A DNA stretch of 14,675 bases from JAIVHA01 sp965367295 (GTDB lineage Bacteria > Pseudomonadota > Gammaproteobacteria > DSM-19610): NCBI GenBank assembly GCA_965367295.1, contig CBDUHN010000055.1:1-14675 (forward strand), written 5' to 3'. Both the position numbers and the translations under genes were made by a program. The notes below the pieces were generated by a model, which worked only from the letters and a program-made list of their open reading frames with translations, had not been told where the DNA came from and did not search any database. Positions 7,307 through 14,316 of this stretch are shown piece after piece; positions within the stretch are counted from its first letter, which is position 1, and each line of letters opens with the position of its first letter.

Positions 7307-8659
7307 ATGCACGCAGTGGAGCAATTCACTCCTTTAATGGATGCGGTGGTATCCCACATTCACGCGGGTGTGATTCTGTCGGATCCGAGAGGCAATGTTT
7401 TATATCAGAATCCGGCGGCATCGGAGATGCTGGGGATCTCGCCCATAGAATCCATTTATGAAGTCCAGGATTTCAAAAAACTCAATGCCAGTCGCAACCT
7501 GCCTCGCATTGAGTTGTGCAGCAATACCGCCGACCGGCAACTGAAACACACCAGACCAGACAGCCGAAGTTTTCAGCAGCGCATACAGCAGAACGGTATC
7601 ACCCGTTTCCTGGAGATCAATGTAGCGGATGTCATGGTGCCGGGCGACCAGGAACTGGTACGGATGATCGTGATGCACGACATCACTGAAAAACATCGCC
7701 TGGAAGCTGTTTTATATGACAATATCAGCGCCGGCCTGGTGACCCAGGACCCGCATCTGCTGGAAATCAGCTCGAAACTCGATCATATCTCCCGCACCAA
7801 TGCCTCCATCCTGCTACAGGGTGAGTCCGGCACCGGCAAAAGCCTGCTGGCGAGGATGGCGCATCGCAAAAGTCCGCGCAGTGAAAGCAAACTGGTGGAA
7901 GTGAACTGTGCCGCCATCCCCGAGGCACTGATGGAGTCGGAACTGTTCGGCCATGTGAAAGGAGCCTTTACCGGCGCCATACAGGACCGTCCCGGCCGTT
8001 TCCAGGCCGCCAATGGCGGTACCCTTTTTCTTGACGAAATCAGTGAGATCCCCCTTCACCTTCAGCCAAAGCTGCTCAAGGCCCTGGAAGAACAGCGTTT
8101 CCAGATGGTCGGGTCCGATGTCAATGTGCAGGTGGATGTGCGTATCATCGCCGCCTCCAACCAGAACCTGCGGGAGATGGTAGACGAAGGACGTTTTCGC
8201 GCCGACCTGTATTACCGGCTCGCGGTCGTTCCCATTGATGTACCGGCACTACGCCACCGCCCCGGCGATATTCCCCTGCTGATCCATCATGTATGCAATC
8301 AACTGGTCAGTCGTGGCTACCCGGAAGGAATAGAGTGCGACAATGACTCCATGCGCATGATGATGGATTACCCATGGCCTGGTAACGTACGTGAACTGAC
8401 CAATGCCGTGGAGCACGCGATGATCCTGGCCGAACACAACCTGGTCACCCCGTTCTGCCTGCCGCAGGATATTCGCCGGCATTCTGAAACCTGCGGCCGA
8501 CAGCCTAAAGGCACCCAGCCGCAGCTGGATCCTCACCGTCAGGAAATCCTTGATGCACTGATGCAGGCCGACGGTAACCGGGCGGTGGCTGCCCGTCAGC
8601 TTGGTATCGACCGTAGCACCCTGTGGCGGCGCATGCATCGATTGGGGCTGATCAACTAG
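7307..8659 (+). CDS. Sigma-54-dependent transcriptional activator, PAS-AAA+-Fis HTH
   Basis: 450 residues. ATG at 7307 has GGAGGAG 6 bases upstream. Residues 10-130 form a PAS sensor domain (AGVILSDPRGNVLYQNPAA near the start, MIVMHDITEKHR at the end). The central AAA+ domain has Walker A GESGTGKS (172-179), the sigma-54-contacting GAFTGA loop (219-224), Walker B GGTLFLDE (237-244), the arginine region DLYYRL (300-305) and WPGNVREL (357-364). The C-terminus is a Fis-type helix-turn-helix (about 422-447). All residues needed for ATP-driven activation appear intact. No membrane segment is present, so it senses a cytoplasmic cue through the PAS domain; the ligand is unknown. It is divergent from the RND operon, which has a sigma-54 promoter, so it is the likely regulator of that operon. 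Confidence 0.93.
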   Translation: MHAVEQFTPLMDAVVSHIHAGVILSDPRGNVLYQNPAASEMLGISPIESIYEVQDFKKLNASRNLPRIELCSNTADRQLKHTRPDSRSFQQRIQQNGITRFLEINVADVMVPGDQELVRMIVMHDITEKHRLEAVLYDNISAGLVTQDPHLLEISSKLDHISRTNASILLQGESGTGKSLLARMAHRKSPRSESKLVEVNCAAIPEALMESELFGHVKGAFTGAIQDRPGRFQAANGGTLFLDEISEIPLHLQPKLLKALEEQRFQMVGSDVNVQVDVRIIAASNQNLREMVDEGRFRADLYYRLAVVPIDVPALRHRPGDIPLLIHHVCNQLVSRGYPEGIECDNDSMRMMMDYPWPGNVRELTNAVEHAMILAEHNLVTPFCLPQDIRRHSETCGRQPKGTQPQLDPHRQEILDALMQADGNRAVAARQLGIDRSTLWRRMHRLGLIN

Positions 8660-8700
8660 CTGGACGGTACAAAAGAAAATAAAGCGCATAAAATGGCTGT

Positions 8701-8729
8701 TGTTTAGAATTATCTAATGTTCTAATATC
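8701..8729 (+). promoter_or_regulatory. Weak sigma-70-like promoter with an AT-rich dyad, upstream of the miniprotein
   Basis: TTGTTT (8701-8706) and TAATAT (8724-8729) have a 17-bp spacer but match consensus only 3/6 and 4/6. The dyad TTAGAA-N10-TTCTAA (8705-8726) covers the spacer, as an operator could. Both could be chance in AT-rich DNA. Confidence 0.25.
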
Positions 8730-8730
8730 C

Positions 8731-8760
8731 CTCTCGAATTGCAGTAATGAAGTGAGAGGT
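8731..8760 (+). promoter_or_regulatory. Hairpin that can mask the miniprotein ribosome binding site
   Basis: CCTCTC (8731-8736) is complementary to GAGAGG (8755-8760), the Shine-Dalgarno sequence of the miniprotein gene at 8766. A G-U pair extends the stem by one. The loop is 18 bases or fewer. This anti-Shine-Dalgarno pairing could gate translation. The stem is short, so it is a suggestion only. Confidence 0.35.
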
Positions 8761-8765
8761 AATCC

Positions 8766-8852
8766 GTGTTTTTCGATGTACTGACCATTGGTGGTGCACT
8801 GAGTGGTGCGCTTGTCGTAGTAGCCGCCATCTGGTTGCTCAAAAACGAATAA
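8766..8852 (+). CDS. 28-residue single-pass membrane miniprotein
   Basis: A GTG start encodes MFFDVLTIGGALSGALVVVA, then AIWLLKNE and a TAA stop. GAGAGG lies 5 bases upstream, a good ribosome binding site. Residues 5-25 are hydrophobic with small-residue GxxxG-like spacing (GGALSGA), ending in a Lys-Asn-Glu cap: a typical tiny membrane protein with a positive C-terminal end. It lies 106 bp after the PAS activator and may be transcribed with it or from its own weak promoter. No family is recognised. The role is unknown; such proteins often regulate or stabilise larger membrane complexes. The composition is so clearly that of a membrane helix that a chance reading frame seems less likely, but homologues would be needed to prove it. 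Confidence 0.5.
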   Translation: MFFDVLTIGGALSGALVVVAAIWLLKNE

Positions 8853-9069
8853 GGAAAGTGGTATCCCCAACCACACGATGCAGGCATATCCGTAGCGCTG
8901 ATCATCGCGGGGATTCAGACAGTCTGGCCGGGGTTCCCTTCCATTCGCTCCCTCTGTCCTGAGCGAACTGGCGCATTCGCAAATCCCGGTGACATCGTTT
9001 GCCCACTGTGCTTTCCACGATCCAGTCTCATTGTCACTATTTTATACAGCGGTCGTTCCATGGCCGAAA

Positions 9070-9082
9070 AATCAAGCTATTC
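9070..9082 (+). promoter_or_regulatory. IHF-like binding site
   Basis: AATCAAGCTATTC matches the IHF consensus WATCAA-N4-TTR at every position except the last. It lies about 130 bp upstream of the sigma-54 candidate at 9210, where IHF bending often assists such promoters. The consensus is loose and the region AT-rich. Confidence 0.35.
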
Positions 9083-9209
9083 TATTTACTATCTTTTTAT
9101 TTTTCAGATGTCCCAAATGTGATACCCAGATCGTCACAAATTTTAACAACCGACAGACGCAAACCAGGACAAAAACGATAAGCAATTGTAATTTATTATA
9201 ATTTAATTC

Positions 9210-9225
9210 GGGTATGGTATTTGCT
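9210..9225 (+). promoter_or_regulatory. Candidate sigma-54 promoter for the VpsR-like activator, with overlapping dyad
   Basis: GGGTATGGTATTTGCT keeps the essential GG and TTGC elements at the exact ten-base spacing but misses three consensus positions (T to G, C to T, C to T). An 8-bp inverted repeat, GGGTATGG (9210-9217) with CCATACCC (9232-9239), overlaps it and could be an operator. Transcription would start near 9236. Confidence 0.4.
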
Positions 9226-9245
9226 GGTATTCCATACCCTCCCGT

Positions 9246-9290
9246 ACATGATTTTTCGGGATCGCTGCTTCTGGAGAGAAGCAATCATGT
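9246..9290 (+). other. Long imperfect hairpin in the predicted 5' leader
   Basis: Outer arms ACATGAT (9246-9252) and ATCATGT (9284-9290) enclose a perfect inner stem TGCTTCT/AGAAGCA (9266-9272, 9277-9283) with loop GGAG. An unpaired stretch of about 13 bases bulges on the 5' side. It starts just after the predicted sigma-54 start, so it would lie in the mRNA leader. The GGAG loop precedes a 13-codon frame (9287-9328) that could be a leader peptide. Confidence 0.4.
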
Positions 9291-9426
9291 TCAACCTCAC
9301 CTCCTACAGTACAGACTTGCATACATAGTACAGATGGTCCTGTAGAGCAGTACCGTATTGCAGACTCCATAACGAATGCAGTCACGGTACCCCTATAACA
9401 TGTCTCATTCAGAAGGACACTGAAGC

Positions 9427-10809
9427 ATGGGCGGGCGAACAGTTTTCATTATTGCGCAAGGGGAAATTCAACACGCACTGGCGGCTGGCGTCCGTAGCGC
9501 CGGATGGGAAATCCATTCCGCAACCGACATTGCCAGTGCGCAACAGCAGTTGGAACAGCATCGCTATTGCGTTGGACTGGTGCAGATCGACAAACACTTT
9601 CTGAACGGGGAGCAGGCCCACCTGGAGCAACTGCTGCGCGCCTGCCCCGAAATCGAGTGGATCGGGATCACCGAGGAATCCATGCTTCCGCAACTGCTCG
9701 AACACAACCTGATCCCAGGCTACTTCCACGATTATCATACCTTGCCGGTTGACCCACAGAGGCTCTCACACTGTATCGGGCATGCCTATGGCATGGCCTG
9801 GGCGAATTACCAGGCACGTGACCAGCGCATTCCACAGGCCATGAATGGAATGATCGGCAGCAGCAATGCCATGCAGCATGTCATGCACAACATCCGGAAA
9901 ATCGCCGCTGTAGACGCCCCCGTGATCCTGCACGGAGAAAGCGGCACCGGTAAGGAACTGGCCGCACGTGCCATACATGATCATTCCAAACGACGTAAGG
10001 CCCCTTTCATCGCAATCAACTGTGGCGCCATACCAGGCAACCTGATCCAGTCGGAACTTTTCGGTCACGAGAAAGGTGCCTTTACCGGTGCCCACCAGCG
10101 CAAGAGTGGCCGCATAGAAACTGCCAATGGCGGCACTATTTTCCTGGACGAGATCGCGGACCTGCCCCTGGAACTACAGGTCAACCTGCTGCGTTTTCTA
10201 CAGGAAAATACCATTGAACGAGTCGGCGGGACCGACACCATTTCGGTCAATGTCCGCGTGATTGCCGCCAGTCATACCGACCTGCAGCAAGCCGCAGCCC
10301 AGGGAACCTTTCGGGAAGACTTGTATTATCGACTTAACGTCCTGCAACTGGGCATACCACCGTTACGGGAACGCAAGCAGGATATCGAACCATTAGCCCG
10401 GTATTTCTTTTCCACCTTCGCACCGGAACGCAATGACAATATTTCCGGTTTCAGCCAGGAGGCCATTCATGCCATGCAACATTACAATTGGCCAGGCAAT
10501 ATCCGCGAACTTATCAACAAGGTGCGACGGGCCACCGTAATGTGCGAACACCGGCTTATCACGCCAGGTGATCTTGATCTGCCCGCACAGTTCAACCTCG
10601 AATCGACAGAAACCCTGGAATACGCACGTAACAAGGCGGAAAAGAATGCCATACAAGTGGCGCTGCGCAATTCCCATAACAATATCACCAGCGCCGCCCG
10701 TCAACTTGGTATTGCACGGGTAACCCTTTATCGCCTGCTGCATAAATATAAAATGGCGACCAACCACGACCAACAGGGATCAAGACACTACTCACATAGC
10801 TGCTCATAA
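9427..10809 (+). CDS. VpsR-like sigma-54-type transcriptional activator with a degenerate receiver domain
   Basis: 460 residues. ATG has AAGGA upstream. Residues 1-125 look like a receiver domain, but the acidic pair expected after strand 1 is reduced to AQGE and the conserved Lys is absent (HDYHTLPVD). Asp55 sits where the phospho-acceptor could be, so normal phosphorylation is doubtful. The AAA+ domain is intact: Walker A GESGTGKE (170-177), GAFTGA (217-222), Walker B GGTIFLDE (235-242), DLYYRL (298-303), WPGNIREL (355-362). A Fis-type helix-turn-helix is at about 417-442, then a polar 18-residue tail. This layout resembles Vibrio VpsR and Pseudomonas FleQ, c-di-GMP-responsive activators of matrix genes; c-di-GMP binding here is inference. 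It is 63 bp upstream of the FapF-like gene on the same strand, so it probably controls this matrix-export locus. Confidence 0.88.
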   Translation: MGGRTVFIIAQGEIQHALAAGVRSAGWEIHSATDIASAQQQLEQHRYCVGLVQIDKHFLNGEQAHLEQLLRACPEIEWIGITEESMLPQLLEHNLIPGYFHDYHTLPVDPQRLSHCIGHAYGMAWANYQARDQRIPQAMNGMIGSSNAMQHVMHNIRKIAAVDAPVILHGESGTGKELAARAIHDHSKRRKAPFIAINCGAIPGNLIQSELFGHEKGAFTGAHQRKSGRIETANGGTIFLDEIADLPLELQVNLLRFLQENTIERVGGTDTISVNVRVIAASHTDLQQAAAQGTFREDLYYRLNVLQLGIPPLRERKQDIEPLARYFFSTFAPERNDNISGFSQEAIHAMQHYNWPGNIRELINKVRRATVMCEHRLITPGDLDLPAQFNLESTETLEYARNKAEKNAIQVALRNSHNNITSAARQLGIARVTLYRLLHKYKMATNHDQQGSRHYSHSCS

Positions 10810-10872
10810 TCACAGGATGATCATTGCAGGCTCCCCCATCCTGCATCCAGACCATAACAAGGAGACGATACG

Positions 10873-12222
10873 ATGAAACGGTATTTCCCGAAACAACTTC
10901 CGTCTCTACTTCTACTGATATCCTGTTTCCCGCTCACAGCACAGGGCGGATCCATGGAAGAGCGCCTGCTATTACTGGAGAAATCCCTGTCCGATCAACA
11001 ACGGGCAACACAAATACAGCAGGAAAAGCTCAATGCGCAACAGCGTATCCTGGATGAACAAAACCGGCTCATTCGACAACAGGCCGATATGCTGACCCGG
11101 CAACGTGATGAACTCCAACAACTGAGAAGCCAGATCATCACCCCGGATAAGCTGCAGGATCTGCGGGCAACCGGCAACAACACCAGCCCCGAAAGCAACG
11201 CCGGCGGTACAGTTCCCCCGTTACGGGTATCCCAGAGCGAGACCACCGGGCAGAAACCCGTTGGAAAATCACCACCGCAAACCGAATCGCAGCGCCCCAC
11301 CGTACAATCGATCGCCAATATTGGCGGCGTCTTGACCCCAAAAGGGAAAATGGTTCTTGAACCATCCCTGCAATTCTCACATTCACAGGTAAACCGGCTG
11401 ACCTTCCTTGGCGTGGAAATTCTCGAAACCTTCCTGATCGGGATACTGGAAGCACAGGACGCCAATCGGGATCTCGTCTCCCCCGCCCTGACACTGCGCT
11501 ATGGCCTCACCCCACGCCTGGAGATCGAGGGCAAACTGCCTTACATATGGCGTAAAGACAAACTGAACGTCACCTTGACCGATGTCCAGGGCGAACCCCA
11601 GGTAGCCAGTGACCAGGACGGCAGCGGTATCGGGGATGTCGAGCTTGCGGTGCATTACCAGATGAATGCCGGTCTCAACGGCTGGCCGGTGTTTATCGCC
11701 AACCTGCGTTACAAATCCACTACCGGGGAAGGACCCTTTGACGTCAGCATGGACTCCATGGGCAGACAGACCGAACTTGCCACCGGATCCGGCTTCCATG
11801 GCATCGAACCCAGCATTACCCTGCTCAAGCAATCCGATCCAGCGGTGTTCTTTGCCAATGTCGGCTACCTGGTTAATTTGAAAGACGACGTCAACAAGAC
11901 CTTCCTGGTGGAGGGCAGCGACCCACAGAACGTGGGTGAAGTAGATCCCGGCGATGCCTTCCGGTTGAGTTTCGGCATGGCCTATTCGATCAATCAAAAG
12001 GCTTCATTTTCTCTGGGTTACAAACACGATTTCATCCAGAAAACCGACACCGAGATTAATAATATCACCCTCTCCTCGTCCAGCCTCGACATTGGTTCCA
12101 TGCTCATGGGATTCAGCTACCAGGTGAATCCAAATATGAATGCCAGCATCAATCTCGAACTGGGCGTCACGGCCGATGCTCCGGATGTCACCGTGACGAT
12201 GCGACTTCCCTATTCACTGTGA
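10873..12222 (+). CDS. FapF-like outer-membrane protein: signal peptide, coiled coil, beta-barrel
   Basis: 449 residues. ATG has AAGGAGA 7 bases upstream. The signal peptide ends near LTAQG (about residue 23); an LISC string inside it resembles a lipobox, but a barrel makes lipidation unlikely. Residues 28-88 form a charged Gln/Leu/Arg coiled coil (EERLLLLEKSLSDQQ onward). A Ser/Pro/Thr-rich linker runs to about 145. The rest, from GGVLTPKGKMVLEPSLQFSH, alternates in amphipathic strands with Gly/Asn/Asp turns and recurrent LxYxxN-type strands. This order (coiled coil, linker, barrel) and length match FapF, the trimeric barrel that exports functional amyloid in Pseudomonas. Related barrels are often called generic transporters. 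Its partner genes converge from the other strand. The C-terminus (RLPYSL) lacks the usual final aromatic residue. Confidence 0.75.
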   Translation: MKRYFPKQLPSLLLLISCFPLTAQGGSMEERLLLLEKSLSDQQRATQIQQEKLNAQQRILDEQNRLIRQQADMLTRQRDELQQLRSQIITPDKLQDLRATGNNTSPESNAGGTVPPLRVSQSETTGQKPVGKSPPQTESQRPTVQSIANIGGVLTPKGKMVLEPSLQFSHSQVNRLTFLGVEILETFLIGILEAQDANRDLVSPALTLRYGLTPRLEIEGKLPYIWRKDKLNVTLTDVQGEPQVASDQDGSGIGDVELAVHYQMNAGLNGWPVFIANLRYKSTTGEGPFDVSMDSMGRQTELATGSGFHGIEPSITLLKQSDPAVFFANVGYLVNLKDDVNKTFLVEGSDPQNVGEVDPGDAFRLSFGMAYSINQKASFSLGYKHDFIQKTDTEINNITLSSSSLDIGSMLMGFSYQVNPNMNASINLELGVTADAPDVTVTMRLPYSL

Positions 12223-12418
12223 TGGAAGTTCCGACCACTTCGTTGAGGTTATGACAAGAGATGCTGGCCAGGGCGACGATGCGGTCACCAACCAAGTTGG
12301 TCCTGCCTGCATGAGAAGAAGAAACCAGGGCATCGATGATACTATCGCCGGGAACAAGTCAGGCGGACGGGAGTATGCTCCTGCGGTACCAGACCGTCCT
12401 GTGAGGCTGACACCTCAT
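12223..12418. other. Convergent intergenic region with inverted repeats
   Basis: 196 bp between two convergent stops. It holds ACCAAC-CAA-GTTGGT (12287-12301) and a larger dyad GGACGG...CCGTCC (12365-12370 with 12394-12399) enclosing a small GGAG/CTCC stem. Neither has a T-run, so classic terminators are not evident. They may still end or stabilise the two transcripts. Confidence 0.4.
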
Positions 12419-13108
12419 TCAGGGTAGGCGATTATTGCCAAGCCGCCCATTCAGTATGGAATCGCGCACACTGCGCTGAAATTGCCTGAAATTATCCACC
12501 GTCACGTTGACATCCAGCTCCTGCCTGAGATCGCGACCACTGGCAGTATTGACGATCAGGCTCAGGATCTGGTCACGCCGCACCTGGTGTAGTGCAGCGG
12601 TGTATCCTTTTACATCCTGTATGACGATCCCATTCGCATCCGCCACTCCTGTCAGATCAACCGTGGCCTGAGGATTCAGGTCTGAATCCACAACCGTGTC
12701 TGCCGTTATTCCGCCCATGAGTATATCCGGGCTCAACTGATTCGTTATCCCGGTAGTCGTATCGGGATTGATCTGGGTAGCCGGGTTCTGCTGCGTGATC
12801 ATGCCGTCCTTTGCAATACTGATCACACTTTCCAGGGCCAGCACTCCATCGATGAAGGTCCGTATATTGGCCCCAAACTCGAACTGTAAACCACGAAATT
12901 CGAATCCGCCCCGCAACTGATCGAGCTCTTGATCCTCAATCACCTGAAGACTATCGAACGGGTCATGCTCCATCTGTACATTGGCAGATGCGTTCCCAAC
13001 CATAAAGAAAGCCATTGCACCGATGGCAAGCAGCGACAAATCCCATCGAGCATTCTGTAACAACCATGAACAATATGAATTCTGGTCCGCATACCTGGTG
13101 GATTTCAT
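12419..13108 (-). CDS. Exported protein with a double-glycine leader-like motif (FapE position)
   Basis: 229 residues from MKSTRYAD at 13108. The frame is open upstream but runs into the C39 peptidase gene; this start has AGGA 5 bases upstream and lies 7 bp after the peptidase stop. A long polar n-region precedes a hydrophobic core (about 24-37), with cleavage likely after ASA (42). Residues 43-68 then end in ELDQLRGG, with Ile57, Glu61, Leu62, Leu65 and Gly67-Gly68 at the positions -12, -8, -7, -4, -2, -1 of bacteriocin double-glycine leaders. The mature part is moderately hydrophobic with Asn/Asp/Thr-rich turns and a basic amphipathic C-terminal region. It is the last gene of the operon; position and size match FapE. 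An alternative start at 13132 would overlap the peptidase. Function is inferred only. Confidence 0.7.
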   Translation of the reverse strand: MKSTRYADQNSYCSWLLQNARWDLSLLAIGAMAFFMVGNASANVQMEHDPFDSLQVIEDQELDQLRGGFEFRGLQFEFGANIRTFIDGVLALESVISIAKDGMITQQNPATQINPDTTTGITNQLSPDILMGGITADTVVDSDLNPQATVDLTGVADANGIVIQDVKGYTAALHQVRRDQILSLIVNTASGRDLRQELDVNVTVDNFRQFQRSVRDSILNGRLGNNRLP

Positions 13109-13115
13109 GATTTTC

Positions 13116-13811
13116 CTACCTTCCAAGTTCATTCCGTCCTGGCAATGACAGCAAGAACATCCCCAGCCCGGTACTGCTGGATGCCTGATCAAGCGGGGCC
13201 TTTGGCCAGACACGCCAGTCACGCTCAGCATTGAAATGCTCGCGCGCAACCAAAATGAATCCACGCGCGGCCAATACAGTGCCATCCCAGATCGACTGGA
13301 ATTGATCACGCGAAATTTTGATCGAGCCAATTGCAGGATCAGCCAGTAGCACATCATCATCCCGCAAACCCCGCACCACCACGAAATGACGATAACCATT
13401 GGTATTCACCAGGGCAATGGCGGGCACGCCAATGTCGGCCAGCTGATCCAGATTCATTCGAAAACCGTCACTCTTAAGCCCAAGACTATCGAGATAGTTC
13501 TTCATATCCAGCATGGAGAAACCTTCGGCACGAATTTTTTGCTGGTTGCCGGCACGGAACATGGATTCAAAAACATCTGCCTCGTCAATATTACGGTCAT
13601 AATGAAAACTCAGCAGGGTGGCTACTGCCGCGGATCCACAGCTAAAGTCATATTGCTGCCGAATAACGGATTTCCAGCGTGACTCTTTCAAGCTGTTTGC
13701 CGGTACGGAAAAGTTACCCGCAAAACCCGGGATATTCACCGTACCGGCATGGGCCGGGAAACCGGACACAAGCCCCAGCAAACAGACACACCAAACTGTT
13801 TTATATTGCAC
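13116..13811 (-). CDS. Sec-exported C39-family cysteine peptidase (FapD-like)
   Basis: 231 residues. The start is GTG at 13811 with GAGGA 7 bases upstream; the nearby ATG is out of frame and stops after four codons. The signal peptide likely cleaves after AHA (22), so the enzyme acts in the periplasm, unlike classical C39 domains fused to ABC exporters. The catalytic set is complete: Gln52 (oxyanion), Cys58 in QQYDFSCGSAAVATLL, His142 in GYRHFVVVRG and Asp158 in LLADPAIGSI. Length and motif match FapD of functional-amyloid operons. C39 enzymes cut after double-glycine leaders, and such motifs occur in both flanking genes (the upstream 124-residue protein and the downstream 229-residue protein), which are the likely substrates. 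It is co-directional with them at short gaps (26 and 7 bp). A Ser/Arg-rich tail follows the catalytic domain. Confidence 0.88.
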   Translation of the reverse strand: MQYKTVWCVCLLGLVSGFPAHAGTVNIPGFAGNFSVPANSLKESRWKSVIRQQYDFSCGSAAVATLLSFHYDRNIDEADVFESMFRAGNQQKIRAEGFSMLDMKNYLDSLGLKSDGFRMNLDQLADIGVPAIALVNTNGYRHFVVVRGLRDDDVLLADPAIGSIKISRDQFQSIWDGTVLAARGFILVAREHFNAERDWRVWPKAPLDQASSSTGLGMFLLSLPGRNELGR

Positions 13812-13837
13812 GCATATTTCCTCTTTCGGTGAGCGTG

Positions 13838-14212
13838 TTATTGCAGGTTAAAGGTTACTCCGACTGCTGCATCGACCGCGTTGTTATTCCCTGTGACGAT
13901 ATTGAACAGGCCGATACCGCTGAAATTATCCAATGCGTGTTCACCGATGGTGACCCCACCACTATTAATCGTGCCTACATCAAAAGTGCTACCCGTGACA
14001 GTAGCCGACAGATCCTGCGTGCTTTCCACTGAAATTCGGGTATTGGAGTTTTTTCCCCGCAGATCATCGAGCTCATCCATGCCGCTCAATTCCAGCCCGG
14101 AAAACGCATCACCAGGCTCTTGCGCATTCACGGTTCCGCTTGCCGTGGACAGGCATGCGGCGAGGATTATCCATAACGCGGAATCAAAAAAATCAGAGAT
14201 CGTGGTACTCAT
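13838..14212 (-). CDS. Small exported protein with a GG-leader-like motif, possible amyloid/fibre subunit (FapB/C-like)
   Basis: 124 residues; the start has GAGGTG upstream. The N-terminus is odd: acidic and without Lys/Arg, followed by a short hydrophobic stretch (ALWIILAACLS). Cleavage is likely after VNA (30), though LAAC could be read as a lipobox. Residues 31-54 end in MDELDDLRGK, with Glu47, Leu48, Leu51 and Gly53 in the positions of a double-glycine leader (Lys replaces the last Gly). The mature 70 residues are Thr/Ser/Gly/Asn-rich with beta-prone sequence and end in GLFNIVTGNNNAVDAAVGVT, a Gly-Asn-Ala pattern reminiscent of Fap subunit repeats. It precedes the C39 peptidase by 26 bp. 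A fibre subunit or nucleator cut by that peptidase is the favoured inference. Confidence 0.65.
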   Translation of the reverse strand: MSTTISDFFDSALWIILAACLSTASGTVNAQEPGDAFSGLELSGMDELDDLRGKNSNTRISVESTQDLSATVTGSTFDVGTINSGGVTIGEHALDNFSGIGLFNIVTGNNNAVDAAVGVTFNLQ

Positions 14213-14269
14213 AGCGACACCTCATCTCCAGACCATGCACCATCGTGCACAATAGATACTCTCAGGCGA

Positions 14270-14294
14270 CTGGCGGGCCTTGAAGGCCCGCCAG
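14270..14294 (-). other. Perfect 25-base inverted repeat between two subunit genes
   Basis: CTGGCGGGCCTT and its complement flank a single central base; in RNA this gives a stem of about 10 GC-rich pairs with a five-base loop. It lies 23 bp after the Gly-rich gene stop and about 60 bp before the next start. No U-run follows in the minus-strand direction, so it is more likely a partial terminator or a 3'-end stabiliser than a full terminator. Confidence 0.6.
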
Positions 14295-14316
14295 ACGGAT
14301 CAACCATTGCAGCTGA

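Larger units (their letters stand above)
8853..9426. other. Long AT-rich intergenic region upstream of the VpsR-like activator
   Basis: About 570 bp with no convincing gene. The part from about 9065 to 9210 is noticeably AT-rich, with T-runs and a perfect TATAAT (9197-9202) lacking a good -35 partner. It holds an IHF-like site, a sigma-54 promoter candidate overlapping a dyad, and a long hairpin. A small stem (8858-8862 with 8870-8874) follows the miniprotein but has no T-run, so it is not a clear terminator. Confidence 0.5.

Noticed and set aside
8989..9201. 70-codon + strand frame containing a CPKC motif
   Set aside because: Only one Cys pair, a poor start context, and location in an AT-rich control region overlapping likely regulatory sites.
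10811..10828. Sigma-54-like sequence before the FapF-like gene (GG...TTGC)
   Set aside because: The GG to GC distance is nine instead of ten bases, a spacing change that normally abolishes function.
12223..12418. Remnant of a mobile element or group II intron in the convergent gap
   Set aside because: Some strings looked suggestive, but no domain V structure, terminal repeats or transposase fragment could be identified.
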